NCBI GenBank assembly: GCA_004026145.2
Contig: SWLE01000651.1
Coordinates: forward strand, 61,598-125,597
DNA from: Takifugu bimaculatus
Taxonomy: Eukaryota; Chordata; Actinopteri; Tetraodontiformes; Tetraodontidae
DNA: 64,000 nt
Direction of reading: 5' to 3'
Below are positions 1 through 9,552 of the stretch, piece by piece (position 1 is the stretch's first letter; each line of letters opens with the position of its first letter). Under the pieces are notes generated by a model. It searched no databases. It saw only the letters and a program-made list of their open reading frames with translations, and had not been told where the DNA came from. The translations under genes were made by a program, and so were the position numbers.

Positions 1-58
1 CATGGCCCCACCACGCCCCCTGCAGGACAAACACAACTGGGAATCCTGGATCACAACA
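1..58 (-). repeat. 3' LTR of the chromovirus, cut by the window edge
   Basis: The 58 bases are identical to the outer end of the 5' LTR at 2399-2456. Read on the minus strand the LTR starts TGTTGTGATCC directly after a GAGGGGGAGG purine tract, the normal plus-strand priming site. The rest of the LTR lies outside the window. Confidence 0.85.
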
Positions 59-124
59 TTACCTCCCCCTCAACGGGCGCCTCCTGGCGCCCTACCAAGT
101 CTCTCCGGGTGGGGGCGGTAGAAG

Positions 125-1546
125 TCACGGGAGAGGTCGCTGTCCAGGATGAAAAGGCGATCGCCTCGTCGGGCCGTAACCCTCCCATTCGACGAGGAAC
201 TGGAACTCTCGTCCCCGTCGACGGACGTCCAGAATGCGCCGGACTCTGTAGGCAGCCCCCCTATCCCCAACCAGGGGGGGAGGCGGGGGCTCGGACGGAG
301 GGACCAGGTCCGATTCAGCGACTGGCCCCCCCTGGAACGGGAGGTGCTTCGTAGGGAGGCAGACCCTCTGGTCAGGCTGATGGGACAGGGCCAGAGTCCG
401 GTGCCGATTGGCCTCAGCACGAACACGTCTCTGCTCTTTCCTCCACCGGCGTACGTCTGCCGGCACCGAGGGCACCGCCACCTTGCCCTCTGGGACGAAC
501 AGCCGGTTCGACGGAATCCCACCTTGATCCAGAACCGATTGCTGGACTGCTGGGACCGTCTTCTTCACTTGCCAGGATGTGGCCCCCAGGAAAACTGCAG
601 CGGCTCTACTCCCGTGGCAGAGCGGACCACCAACTGTGGACGCCTGGATTGCGGCCCCTGGACACACCGCAGGAGGACAACGTCCCACCCTCTTAGCTCT
701 CCTGGCGGAATCCAAACCACCAGGCGTGGCAGGGAGTGCAGAGCGAAGACAGTTGGCCCGACAGGCCACGCTCCAGCTCACTCTCCTGGTTGACCAATCG
801 ATCTGGGGGTTGTGGCGAACCAGCCAGGGAGACCCGAGAACCCCTGGGGAAGAGGATGCCGGGATGACGAGCAGGCGGATCTGCTCCCGATGGTTCCCGG
901 AGACGATGAGGGTGAGGGGTTGGGTCTGGTGCGTTACCATAGCCAGGACCTCCCCGTTGAGGCCAATGACGGGTCTTGGCTCGGGCAGAACCTCGATGGG
1001 GACACGGGCTTGCACGGCCAAGTCCTGGCTTATGAAGCTGTCATCTGCGCCTGAGTCCACCAAGAAGGGCGCAGAGACCGACTCCCAGCCCCAGCGGAGC
1101 GTGCACGGCAGGGTTAAGCGGGGCAGCACGGAACAGGAAGCGCTCGCCAACACTCCCACGCGTGTTGACGAGCCTAGTTCCCCTGGCTGGGTCGGGCAAT
1201 CAGCGACGAAATGGCCAGCCTGGCCGCAATTAAGGCAGAGGTTCGCCGACCGCCGGTACCGCCGCTCCGCGTGGGAGAGTCGGGATCGTCCCAACTGCAT
1301 AGGTTCGCCATCAACATCCTCCTGAGGTGGAGCATGGGCTAGAGTTGACGATTCAACCGGAGCTCCACTTCGCCCGGACACGCTCTCCAAACTCCTCTCT
1401 GGCCAGCCCCTGTTACTCTGCCGGTGTCTCTCCCGCAGACGATTGTCCAGCCGGATCGCCAGGCTGATGAGCGTCTCCAGGTCCCCGGACTCCTCCCGGG
1501 CGGCCAACTCATCCTTGAGTGCCTCCGCAAGTCCTTGGGTGAACAC
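125..1546 (-). pseudogene. Chromovirus Gag C-terminus / zinc knuckle / protease / chromodomain ORF
   Basis: This is a 473-residue open frame. Residues about 1-100 are the C-terminal Gag capsid region. A CCHC zinc knuckle (CLNCGQAGHFVADC) starts at residue 104. An aspartic protease follows with its catalytic DSG at about 164-166. After roughly residue 245 the sequence loses protease similarity. The frame then reads the end of an integrase and, near residues 425-460, a chromodomain (YRVRRIL...FLVEWEGYGP) of the kind that binds modified histone tails and steers integration. The reverse transcriptase, RNase H and catalytic integrase are absent, so this is an internal-deletion product that stays open across the junction. 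Its N-terminal Gag half lies in another frame (to 2142). The two appear separated by a single-base deletion near 1572, so full-length Gag is not encoded. Confidence 0.8.
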
Positions 1547-1569
1547 CCCCCGGAGGGCCGCGTCGTTCC

Positions 1570-2142
1570 AGCCGCGAGAATGCGGAACCGGATGGAATAG
1601 TCCGCGACGGAGCTGGAACCTTGGCGCAGGGACAAGATCTGAGATGCCGCTTCTCCACTCTGGATCGGATGATCAAATACCCGCTTTAATTCCGCAGTGA
1701 ACTCCGGGAAACTGGAAGAAGCGGGTGTCTGGTTCTCCAGGACAGCCGTGGCCCATTGCGCCGCTCTCCCAGAGAGAAGATTCACGACGAAGGCGATCTT
1801 CGCCCTGTCGCCGGGGTAGGTGAGGGGCTGGAGGTCGAAAACCAGGGAGCACTGAAGCAAAAAACTGGCACACACGCCAGCCTCACCAGAATATCGCTCC
1901 GGGATTGGCACGTGGGGCTCCCGTGGTGCAGCGGCCACTCGCTGCATAACGACTTCCAGCGCCTCCGGGGCTGGTGGAGACGGTACCTGCTCAGTCCGTC
2001 CCAAAGAGAGCAGGTCCGTTACGCTCGTGTTGAGCGACTGGAGCGAAGCCCAAATATCTGTGAGGAGCTGGTCATGCTGTCCCAGCAACCTCCCTTGAGC
2101 CTCCAGTGTGCGGCGCACTGCGTCTTGGTCTGCCAGGTCCAT
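1570..2142 (-). pseudogene. Chromovirus Gag N-terminal half
   Basis: The reading frame starts at ATG 2142, 17 bases inside the 5' LTR edge, and encodes a Gag of the vertebrate Ty3/Gypsy type. It has a polar N-terminal coiled-coil-like stretch, then PIPERYSGE and the capsid-like FLLQCSLVFDLQP segment, which resembles the retrotransposon Gag family also found in domesticated RTL/MART genes. Near 1572 the expected frame shifts by one base into the 125-1546 frame. The extension of this frame beyond that point is out of register and looks like missense. The start is supported by its position just after the LTR and primer-binding site. Confidence 0.75.
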
Positions 2143-2146
2143 CCTG

Positions 2147-2157
2147 GTCGGAGGATT
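2147..2157 (-). promoter_or_regulatory. Self-priming primer-binding site
   Basis: One base after the 5' LTR the minus strand reads AATCCTCCGAC. Its exact reverse complement, GTCGGAGGATT, is in the LTR at 2309-2319, about 27 bp downstream of a TATA-like box, where the transcript should start. The first 11 nt of the RNA could therefore fold back and prime reverse transcription, as established for Tf1. I did not recognise a tRNA 3' end complement at this position. Confidence 0.7.
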
Positions 2158-2158
2158 C

Positions 2159-2456
2159 TGTTAGGGTTCGTGGTGGTTTGGGACCCGAACGCAGGCAAGA
2201 CGCAGTGATGAATAATCCAAAAAATGGTTTTATTATACAAACACAAAAGGGCAGCCACAAAAAGCTCAAAACCACCAACAAAGTTACCGGATCCTACCAG
2301 TCACACGAAATCCTCCGACACTGGTAGGCCGGAGTCTTAGGCCTTAAATAGGCGGCTGATCACTGATGTCCTGCAGGTGCGCCAACAGGTGGCCGGAGCA
2401 TGGCCCCACCACGCCCCCTGCAGGACAAACACAACTGGGAATCCTGGATCACAACA
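2159..2456 (-). repeat. 5' LTR of the chromovirus (298 bp)
   Basis: On the minus strand the LTR runs TGTTGTGATCC...CCCTAACA, with TG and CA ends. A TATTTAA box lies at about 2344-2350, roughly 27 bp upstream of the likely transcription start at 2319. An AATAAA signal is at 2229-2234. These define U3, R and U5 in the expected order. Confidence 0.8.
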
Positions 2457-2727
2457 GTATGCAGTGCAATGTATATGAAAAAGATTTGGGTTGGGACTTG
2501 GAGCGCAGTTGACGGGACGGACACTCCCGACGCCCGAGATTTGTGTTTTTGAGTGGGTTGGAAAAGTGCCAGAGTGAACGTGAATTAAAAGGCTCTTTGT
2601 CCTTGGGAATTAACCCCCAGAGTGGAACCGGATCAAAGACGTTTGATCTAGAAGCTTGTTTCACTGAGGCATTGAGTTGACCGTTGGAGTCATTCACATT
2701 CAATCTCACTTGGGAGCATAGTTAAAG

Positions 2728-3150
2728 ATGGAACTGGAATGTGGTAAAGCGTGTTGGGATCAGGGAGAATGTTCTCCCTATCCCCTGTCTGTGGAAGAAC
2801 AGTGGAAGTGGACTCTTGATCAGGTGGTGAGTGGCATGAAAGAACAGGACAGGAAAAGAGAATTGGATGCAATAAAAAAGTTGTGGAAGGAAGCTCAGAA
2901 GCAAAAGATACTTCCCTCTCCAGAGGTGAAGGTTAATTTAGCTGAAGCACTGTGTAAGTGGGAGTTAGAAATTCACACCATATTACAGGATCATCTTGAT
3001 AATCCAAAATTAGGTTTTATAGCAGGAAAATCGTGGCAAAAACAGGGTAAGGAGTTAGAAGATAAGCGTAGAAGGATACATGTTGTGGCTGTGACATGTG
3101 CAGCGGTGCACAATTGCAGAGCTAGGGGGGGTCACACGAGTGCCCAATGA
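2728..3150 (+). pseudogene. Endogenous retrovirus gag, N-terminal part
   Basis: The frame opens at ATG 2728 and gives a charged, helix-rich 140-residue product resembling a retroviral matrix-like segment. It lacks a clear N-terminal myristoylation glycine, since the second residue is Glu. The frame ends at 3150 within a G-run (AGGGGGGG near 3123-3130), where a one-base change moves the reading frame into the 3098-4693 frame. Identity as Gag rests mainly on its position upstream of the capsid/protease/RT and is an inference. Confidence 0.6.
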
Positions 3151-4693
3151 AGAGAAGCCTCCATTAGAAGATCCAAACCAGACACTGACACTTAACACCA
3201 CTCTTTATCCATCATTACCTACTACTACTTCCCCACCCCCGTATCAATTGCCAGTCTTGACTATTAACAGTGGTCAGTTAGATGTGGATAGAGATGAAGA
3301 AATAGAGGATTTACGTGAGACAGTGGGTGAACTTCGGAGACAGGTTAGAAGGATCAAACAGGGACAAGAAGTGGTTGAAGATAACTTAGGAAAAATTGAA
3401 TTTAGAGAAGAAGCCCCGGTGGTTCGCCCTAAAATCTCCCAACAAACTATATTTAAAAAACAGGACAGTCAAAAATCTGCATTAAACGTCTTTAAAACAA
3501 TTAGCAATCAAACAAAACAAGTGAAAAGAGCTGATCCATCAGGAGGATTTGCCAGGGCTGAATGCAGGGAGGAGAAGGCAAGATTGATTTATGGCAGTGA
3601 TAAAGAGGAGAGTGAGAATAAGACAGATACCTACAAAATTCCGGCTACATTTATTGGTGAATTGGAGGTTCAGGAGCCTGTTGAAGCTCAGACAGAACCA
3701 TATGAATTAGAATCATGGGAAGAGAGTGAGTGTGACTATAGAGGTGTACCATTGACAGGGGCCATAAATAATGAGGAGGCGGGTCAGATAGGAATACACA
3801 CGCGGAGTAAGGGGCCTGTTTTAGGAAGGCCACAGTTCCAGGCCCCTCTGATACAGAAAAGAGGAGGACAGCTACCAATATATGTTCCATTTGCTATCAC
3901 AGACATTAATTGTTTGGTGGATAAGATGCCCCCACCCGCAGAGGGAGGCGGCAAGTGGATGTCTACCCTTTTCAGTTTAACACAGAGCATGCAGCTGGCG
4001 GTGGGAGACTTTAGAGGAATTTTAGGGAGACAAGTGTCTCTCTGGGATTTGGATAAAGTTGAAGTAGCAGCAGGCATTAAAGACAGACCCAATGCTGCAC
4101 GTTTTGGGCCTTGGGCGACCAGGGTTGGTGAAGCTATGAGACAGATATTTCCAGTATCTCCAGGAGCAATGCAGAACTTAAGATTTAAGTGGGAGGAAAG
4201 TGAGTCGGCACATGGGTTCCTTACGAGGTGTAAAGAGGAATGGATGTGTGCCACAGGGTGCCATCCTGGCTCAGATAATCTACACACCACTTTGTTCCGT
4301 CAGGCAATAATTTTAGGACTTCCACAGTCAGTGAAAGAAGCCATGGAAGGAAATCCTGACCTTCCAGGGAGCACAGCGGAAGTCTGGGAGAGACATCTCT
4401 CTCACCACATTAACACATTTAAAGTTAAAGAACAGGGAAAGAAAGAGGGGGTGATGACAGCCCAGGAACAGCTCCTAAAAATGCAGTTAGATGAGGCACG
4501 GAAAAAGCTTAATGATAAACGAAAGGAAGAGAAACAGATGGTTCAGCAGTTTCCTCGGCAGGTGCAGCCAGATCCGTTAGGTCCGCAGCAAGATTTTGTA
4601 CCTATAAACCCACATTGGGTGAGTCCTAGGGGAGGCATGTGTGGGAGACGCGGCGGGCAGGGATACGGCTTGATAGGCGGGTACTTAGGCTGA
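3098..4693 (+). pseudogene. Endogenous retrovirus gag, capsid and nucleocapsid part
   Basis: This 531-residue frame holds a proline-rich stretch (residues about 30-55), a coiled-coil-like acidic segment (about 65-105), a long linker and then a capsid-like domain from about residue 265. That domain contains FSLTQSMQLAVGDFRGIL and, later, FLTRCKEEW and ILGLPQSVKEAM, which fit a gammaretrovirus-type capsid C-terminus. A Lys/Glu-rich coiled coil precedes the nucleocapsid. The frame ends at a TGA at 4691-4693. Just beyond, in the same frame, lies CHACKGYGH, a second TGA and RDC, a CCHC zinc knuckle interrupted by a stop. The gene is broken here and at its start near 3100-3150. Confidence 0.75.
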
Positions 4694-5595
4694 GATCAGT
4701 GTCACGCCTGCAAAGGGTATGGTCATTGACAAAGGGACTGTCCATATCGCAACTACCCGGAGGTACCAGGCAGTGTTCCATCATCTCATGGAATTTATCA
4801 CCGGAGCTGATTTCATCTGACACCATCGAGCTTGTGGGGTTCTCAGGGAGACCGGAGAGTCTGCCGTTTTCTGTGCCATTAGTGACTCGTTTTGCTGGAC
4901 AGACTGTGTTGCACCCCTTTGTCATTTCACCACATTGCCCTATCAACCTGTTGGGACGAGATCTCCTTGTGAGGACAGGAGCAGCTATTCTGTGTGGAGA
5001 TAAAGGTCTGGTGGTGCAATTTCCTAATGGAATGAAATTGAATTGCTGTATTCCACACCAAGGTGTGAAGGGACAGATGCTGATGAGTGTGACACCCTTT
5101 CCAGAACAAGGGGTGTGGGCGGACATTTATTGGGGAGAACTTGAGCCTGAGACCTCACCTGGTGTCGGTGTTGTGGCATTGTTTCAGAGATGGAGGCCCT
5201 GGCTGTCGATGCTGAGTCCCTTTGCCCCGCCAGTTGATCCCTATCATGTCACTCTATTTTATGACCGTGAGAATAATGAGGTCTATCAGGATGCGTTTAG
5301 AGAAAAGTTACAAGCAAATTTTTGGATGATTACATCACCGTGTTTGTTTGTAGGGCCTGAAGGTGTGGTTGCGCAGGTTGACCTTACTGCTGAACAAAAT
5401 GAGTGGTATGAGATGGCTGAGGAAGCGTGTCCCCACGTTACCCTTGCCATCCATGCTGAACATCAGGCAAAGGACCTTGGTCCTATGATAAAAAGGTTAA
5501 TGAGTGTCACAGATTGGAGCTCTACTCAGATTCCTGGCCTGTTATACTCTCCTTTAGAAAAGAGTTACAAGATAATGCATACAACTACTAACTAG
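4639..5595 (+). pseudogene. Retroviral protease remnant fused to a paired-HVTL (2H phosphoesterase-like) domain
   Basis: The open frame is 318 residues from the first ATG, but the true start is probably upstream and lost. Residues about 70-125 match the C-terminal half of a retroviral aspartic protease, ending in the conserved LLGRD at 104-108. No D-T/S-G catalytic triad is visible in any forward frame between the zinc knuckle and this point, so the protease looks truncated and inactive. Residues about 165-305 are not protease or RT. This segment has HVTLFY at 203 and HVTLAI at 266, 63 residues apart, with hydrophobic strands between. Two H-x-T-hydrophobic motifs in one small domain are the signature of 2H phosphoesterases. 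Whether the fold is truly 2H is an inference. RT begins after the stop at 5593-5595, in another frame. Confidence 0.6.
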
Positions 5596-5599
5596 TAAT

Positions 5600-6080
5600 C
5601 TTACAACATCGACAGATTCAGAGGTTTCATGGGAGAGAAAAGACTGATCATCCGGACAGTGCACAAATTTTAAATTCACTTCCGGAAACTTTGTGGTCCT
5701 CTGGCCCGACAGATGTGGGGTTGTGTTCTACTGTTGAGCCAGTGACATTCAGTGTCTCGGATTACAACCCTGTCTGGCAGAGTCAATATAAACACAGACC
5801 ACCTGCTGAGGAAGGCATTCAGGAAACAATAGAAGGGCTGTTAATTTCTGGGGTTCTTGAGTATTCCACTTCAGCATGGAATACTCCGATTTTGCCAGTT
5901 GAGAAGCAGGAAAAAGGGAAATATAGGATGGCTCATGATTTGAGACGTATTAATTCTATTGTGACAACACCCACAGTGCCAGTTCCCAACCCGTATACTG
6001 CAATATCAGCTTTGTCTCCTTCCCATAAATGGTTCACATGTATTGATCTGGCTAATGCATTTTTTGTCTCCCACTGGACT
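5600..6080 (+). pseudogene. Endogenous retrovirus pol, RT N-terminal part
   Basis: This frame carries the fingers and start of the palm of a retroviral reverse transcriptase: YKHRPPAEEGIQ, the conserved GKYRMAHDLRRIN block, and motif A FTCIDLANAFF, whose catalytic Asp codon is 6045-6047. Similarity leaves this frame near 6070-6085 and resumes one frame over, which indicates a small indel. The frame also begins out of register with the preceding protease/HVTL frame. The enzyme is therefore not encoded in one piece. Confidence 0.8.
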
Positions 6081-6085
6081 CTGCG

Positions 6086-8464
6086 ATGCGTAACATCTTT
6101 TCTTTCACATATAAAGGCAGACAATTACGATATACACGTTTACCACAGGGATTTATTTTATCCCCTGGTATTTTCAATCAGACATTACGGAAGTTGTTGA
6201 AGGACCTCACTCTACCAGAAGGGGTGGTCTTGATTCAATATGTTGATGACATTTTATTGGCGGCTACATCAGCTGAGCCTTGTTTGCGGGCAACACAGGC
6301 ACTCCTTATGCAATTGTGGGAAAAGGGCTTTAAGGTCTCTAGAAAGAAGCTTCAGTGTTGTCGTCGCTCTGTGATGTTCTTAGGTAGGGTGGTTTCTGCT
6401 CAAGGTACAGGTGTATCACCAGCTCATAAATCCTCTATCCTTGAACATCCTAAGCCAGAGACTGTAAAGGAAATGTTGTCATTTCTGGGTCTTGCGGGCT
6501 ATAGTAGACACTTTATCCCTGCATATTCAGAAAAGACTACGCCCCTACGTGCAATGGTGAATGAACAGGGAATACGTGATTTGGCAGCTCGGTTGACATG
6601 GACAACTGAGGGAGAGAAAGCATTCATTGCCCTTAAACAGGCACTCACTACAGCTGCACATTTGGCAGTTCCAGATTACAAAGAGCCTTTCTTTTTGGAT
6701 GTTTCTGAAGGAGAACATACAGTAAATGGTGTTCTCTTTCAGAAAAAAGGGGGTGAAAGGAAAGTATTAATGTATGCAAGTATAATGCTGGATCCCATTG
6801 AAAACAGGCAGCCATCGTGTGTAAGGCATGTAGCAGGGGTAGCAAAACTTTTACAAAAAACAGCACATTTAGTGATGGGTCATGCTCTGACAGTTCTTAC
6901 AACACATAGTGTGGTATCACTGGTCAGCTCAGCAGCATTCACCATGACCTCACTTAGGCAGACCAGGATGGACAAGATTTTAACGGCGCCACACATAACA
7001 TACACACATGAAGGGATCAATATGGCAGATGGTATGGGAGAGGGTGAACCACACAGATGTGAAGAGAAAGTGAAGAAAGATGAAAAAATCAGAGTAGATC
7101 TTAAGACGGAGCCGTTAAAGGATCCAGATGAAATACTAATCACAGATGGCTGTTGTTTCAGATACCCACAAGAGGGTCTGAAAGCTGCCTATGCAATAGT
7201 TAGACAGTCAGAAGAAGGCTTTGAGGAAGTGGAAACAGGAAACCTAACAGGTAAAGAGTCAACACAACTTGCAGAATTGAAGGCAGTTATTAGAGCATTA
7301 GAAATATCAAAGGGAAAAAGAGTGACCATCTATACAGATTCAGCATATGTCGTGGGAGCAATTCACTTAGAACTTTGTCAATGGTTGCGGGCAGGTTTTA
7401 ACACAGCATCAGGATCTCCTATAAAACATGAGGCAGAGATGAGGCAACTGACACAGGCACTCATGGAGCCAGCAGAGGTCGCAGTCGTAAAGTGCAAAGG
7501 TCACAGCAAAGAGAACTCTCTGGAGGGAAGAGGTAATGAGGCTGCAGATCAGGCAGCAAAGAAGGCTGCAGGGTATAAACCAAGTTACAATTTGTTGTTG
7601 GCAGAGAAAACAGTTCATGAAATTCTTCCAAGATACGACAGGGAAAGACTTAGTTGTGATCAAGAAGAAGCTTCTCCACATGAAAAAACAGTTTGGAAGG
7701 AAAGGGGGGCTGTGAAAGTTGAAGGAATTTGGCGGGGCCCAGACGGCAGACCTGTTCTCCCGCCCGGTCTGGTAGATGCCGTTCTGGAAGAGGCCCACGG
7801 CCTGACACACTGCGGGAAACCACAAATGATGCAGTATCTAACACATTGGTGGCATCCATTTTTGTCAGCCAGTGTAGAAAATTATATCAGAGAATGTTCA
7901 ATATGCACACACTTTAATGTGAAATCAACAATTCGACCACACGAGGGCAAGTTTCCAGTTGCCCCCATGGCAGGGCAAGAAATAATTGTAGATTTCACTG
8001 ACATGATAGACAGGGTCAATGGGTTCCGATACCTCTTGGTGGCAGTGGATGCATACACTGGCTACCCAGAGGCGGTTCCCGTGAAAGCAGAAGATGCAAA
8101 AAGTGTTATTAAATTTTTGATTAATCAATATATTCCAACACATGGTTTTCCCAAACAAATTAGGTTTGATAATGGCACTCAGTTTAAAAATAAAGCTTTA
8201 CAAGAAGTAGAAAAACCATTAGGCCTTAAACATGCATTTGGCACCGTCTATCATCCACAATCACAAGGGAAGGTAGAAAGAATGAATCAAACACTGAAGA
8301 GCAAAATTGGCAACATATGTGCTCACAGTGGAATGAAATGGACACAGGCGCTTCCAATTGCCTTGATGTCAGTAAGAAGCTCTGTTAGCTCCCGAACAGG
8401 ATTCACCCCCTTTGAGCTCGAGCGGGGTGTTCCCTTTCTGGGACCAGGAGCAGAAAATCCATAG
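6086..8464 (+). pseudogene. Endogenous retrovirus pol: RT palm to integrase
   Basis: A 792-residue open frame continues RT with LPQGF (motif B) and YVDD at 6239-6250 (motif C). It passes through the connection into RNase H, whose catalytic residues are at codons 7145 (D), 7274 (E), 7337 (D) and 7547 (D). Integrase follows with a zinc-binding HHCC (His 7796 and 7808, Cys 7895 and 7904). Its catalytic triad is Asp 7991, Asp 8168 and Glu 8276, with the last two 35 residues apart, as in retroviral integrases. The frame stops soon after the core, and the C-terminal integrase region is short or shifted. The long intact frame suggests a fairly recent insertion, but loss of the RT N-terminus to another frame makes it non-functional as it stands. 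Confidence 0.9.
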
Positions 8465-8810
8465 GCCAGCCCAGCACTTGTATGAAATATAAATTGTTCA
8501 ACTAAAGACAACTCTCTCAGTTTTCTCCCAACAGGCAACTTCAGTAACCACATCCAGTAAGGATCCAGGAACTCAACACACAGCTGAATGGGTTCTTCCG
8601 AGAGTCATCAAGTGAAAGTGGTCAGAGCACAGGTGGACTGGTCCCGTTGAAGTTGCAGAGCGAACATTACTTGTTAACCCTAACATCCTAACATACTAAC
8701 AACCTAACACATTAATCCTAACTCTGGTATCACTGGAATCAATGTACCCCAGCAGGTAATTCGTAGAGAACGCTTGGACAGATCCGGGAACACCTAAAGA
8801 AGACGGCACC

Positions 8811-8888
8811 ATGATTAAACTTCTATTATTCTTGATTATAGCAAAGGGAGCAGTCAATGAATTGTTTTATTGGCCTAGCTTAGGCTAG
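8811..8888 (+). pseudogene. Possible env signal-peptide stub
   Basis: A 25-codon frame opens at an ATG in a good context (GCACCATGA) and starts with a hydrophobic signal-like stretch (MIKLLLFLIIAKGAVN). It stops at TAG 8886-8888, two bases before the polypurine tract. The position between the end of pol and the polypurine tract is where env belongs. About 430 bp separate pol from the tract, so nearly all of env is deleted. The identification is inferred from position and hydrophobicity only. Confidence 0.45.
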
Positions 8889-8890
8889 GC

Positions 8891-8902
8891 CAAAAGGGGG
8901 AT
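8891..8902 (+). promoter_or_regulatory. Polypurine tract of the endogenous retrovirus
   Basis: CAAAAGGGGGAT directly precedes the TGAAGAG start of the 3' LTR, the standard place for plus-strand priming. Confidence 0.7.
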
Positions 8903-9552
8903 TGAAGAGAATTAGTTTATCTTGTTAGCATCTTTTATCTTATTAGCATGTGTTATACTATATGTTTTTGTTTATGTTACAGTTAGTTTAGAAGTTAGGA
9001 ATACTATATAATCTTTAGTAGGAATACACATAAGTAAGTTGGTTGACCCTTCTTTGACATGAATACTGGTCAGACAGTTGGAGCCACCCGGACAGGAAAT
9101 GGTAGACCCTCATCGTAAAACATGACAGCATAATTTACTGGTGATTGATAAGTTCCTGAACAGGAATAAGACCTCTGTCCTGGCCATCTGAGAAGACAAT
9201 GGAGAAGGACTGCACCAACACCAAATGAGGCAGGAAGAAGAAGATGAAGTCACCCAAGAAGAAGGACTGGATTGGACTGAATTAGCATCAATAATTTACA
9301 TATGTCTTTCCATATAAACTGGGCCAAGGGATAGTTAGGTCGTCAGACTTCATGCCCTGACAATTGACTTTGTTGTTGCTAGGGTTATGAACTGGCCCGG
9401 AGCTCTGTAATATTTGTATCTTGAATTGATTCTGTTTGCTAAATACATCTGTTTGCTAAATACATTTTGAAATTGACATTTGTTTACTTGAAGTCTTCAT
9501 TTAAAGAACACGCGGATTGGCAGGGACACACGAGAGGTACTGCAATCCAACA
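8903..9552 (+). repeat. 3' LTR of the endogenous retrovirus (about 650 bp)
   Basis: The LTR starts TGAAGAGAATTAG after the polypurine tract and ends CAATCCAACA, where hAT coding sequence resumes (compare the hAT copy at 39,336-39,345 on the other strand). A TATA-like ATATAAACTGGG lies near 9312. No matching 5' LTR is present in the window. The exact left base is set by the TG dinucleotide and the right base by the hAT junction. Confidence 0.7.

Larger units (their letters stand above)
1..2456 (-). mobile_element. Internally deleted chromodomain Ty3/Gypsy (chromovirus) element
   Basis: The element reads right to left. Its 5' LTR is at 2159-2456, gag starts at 2142, and the 3' LTR begins at 58 and runs off the window. 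The 58 bases at 1-58 match 2399-2456 exactly, so the two LTR starts are still identical and the insertion looks young. A purine tract (minus strand of about 59-75) precedes the 3' LTR. The internal part is only about 2.1 kb. It encodes Gag, a zinc knuckle, an aspartic protease and then directly an integrase tail with chromodomain, so RT, RNase H and the integrase core are missing. It is therefore non-autonomous. The domain set fits vertebrate V-clade (sushi-like) chromoviruses. The family assignment is an inference from domain content. Confidence 0.85.
2457..9552 (+). mobile_element. Degraded class I-type endogenous retrovirus
   Basis: The order is gag, protease remnant plus an extra domain, RT, RNase H, integrase, env stub, polypurine tract and 3' LTR (8903-9552). 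Pol resembles gamma/epsilon-like retroviruses of fish: YVDD box, gag and pol in one transcript unit, and integrase with HHCC and D,D(35)E. Frame changes near 3100-3150, 4690, 5600 and 6075 break the genes. No 5' LTR matching 8903-9552 is present on the left, where the chromovirus LTR abuts at 2456, so the left end has been lost or replaced. On the right the LTR ends CAATCCAACA, and hAT coding sequence resumes at 9553, so the retrovirus inserted into a hAT gene. Confidence 0.85.

Noticed and set aside
2470..2520. A tRNA primer-binding site for the endogenous retrovirus near TTGGGACTTGGAG
   Set aside because: No 5' LTR end precedes it, and I could not match the stretch to a tRNA 3' end with confidence.
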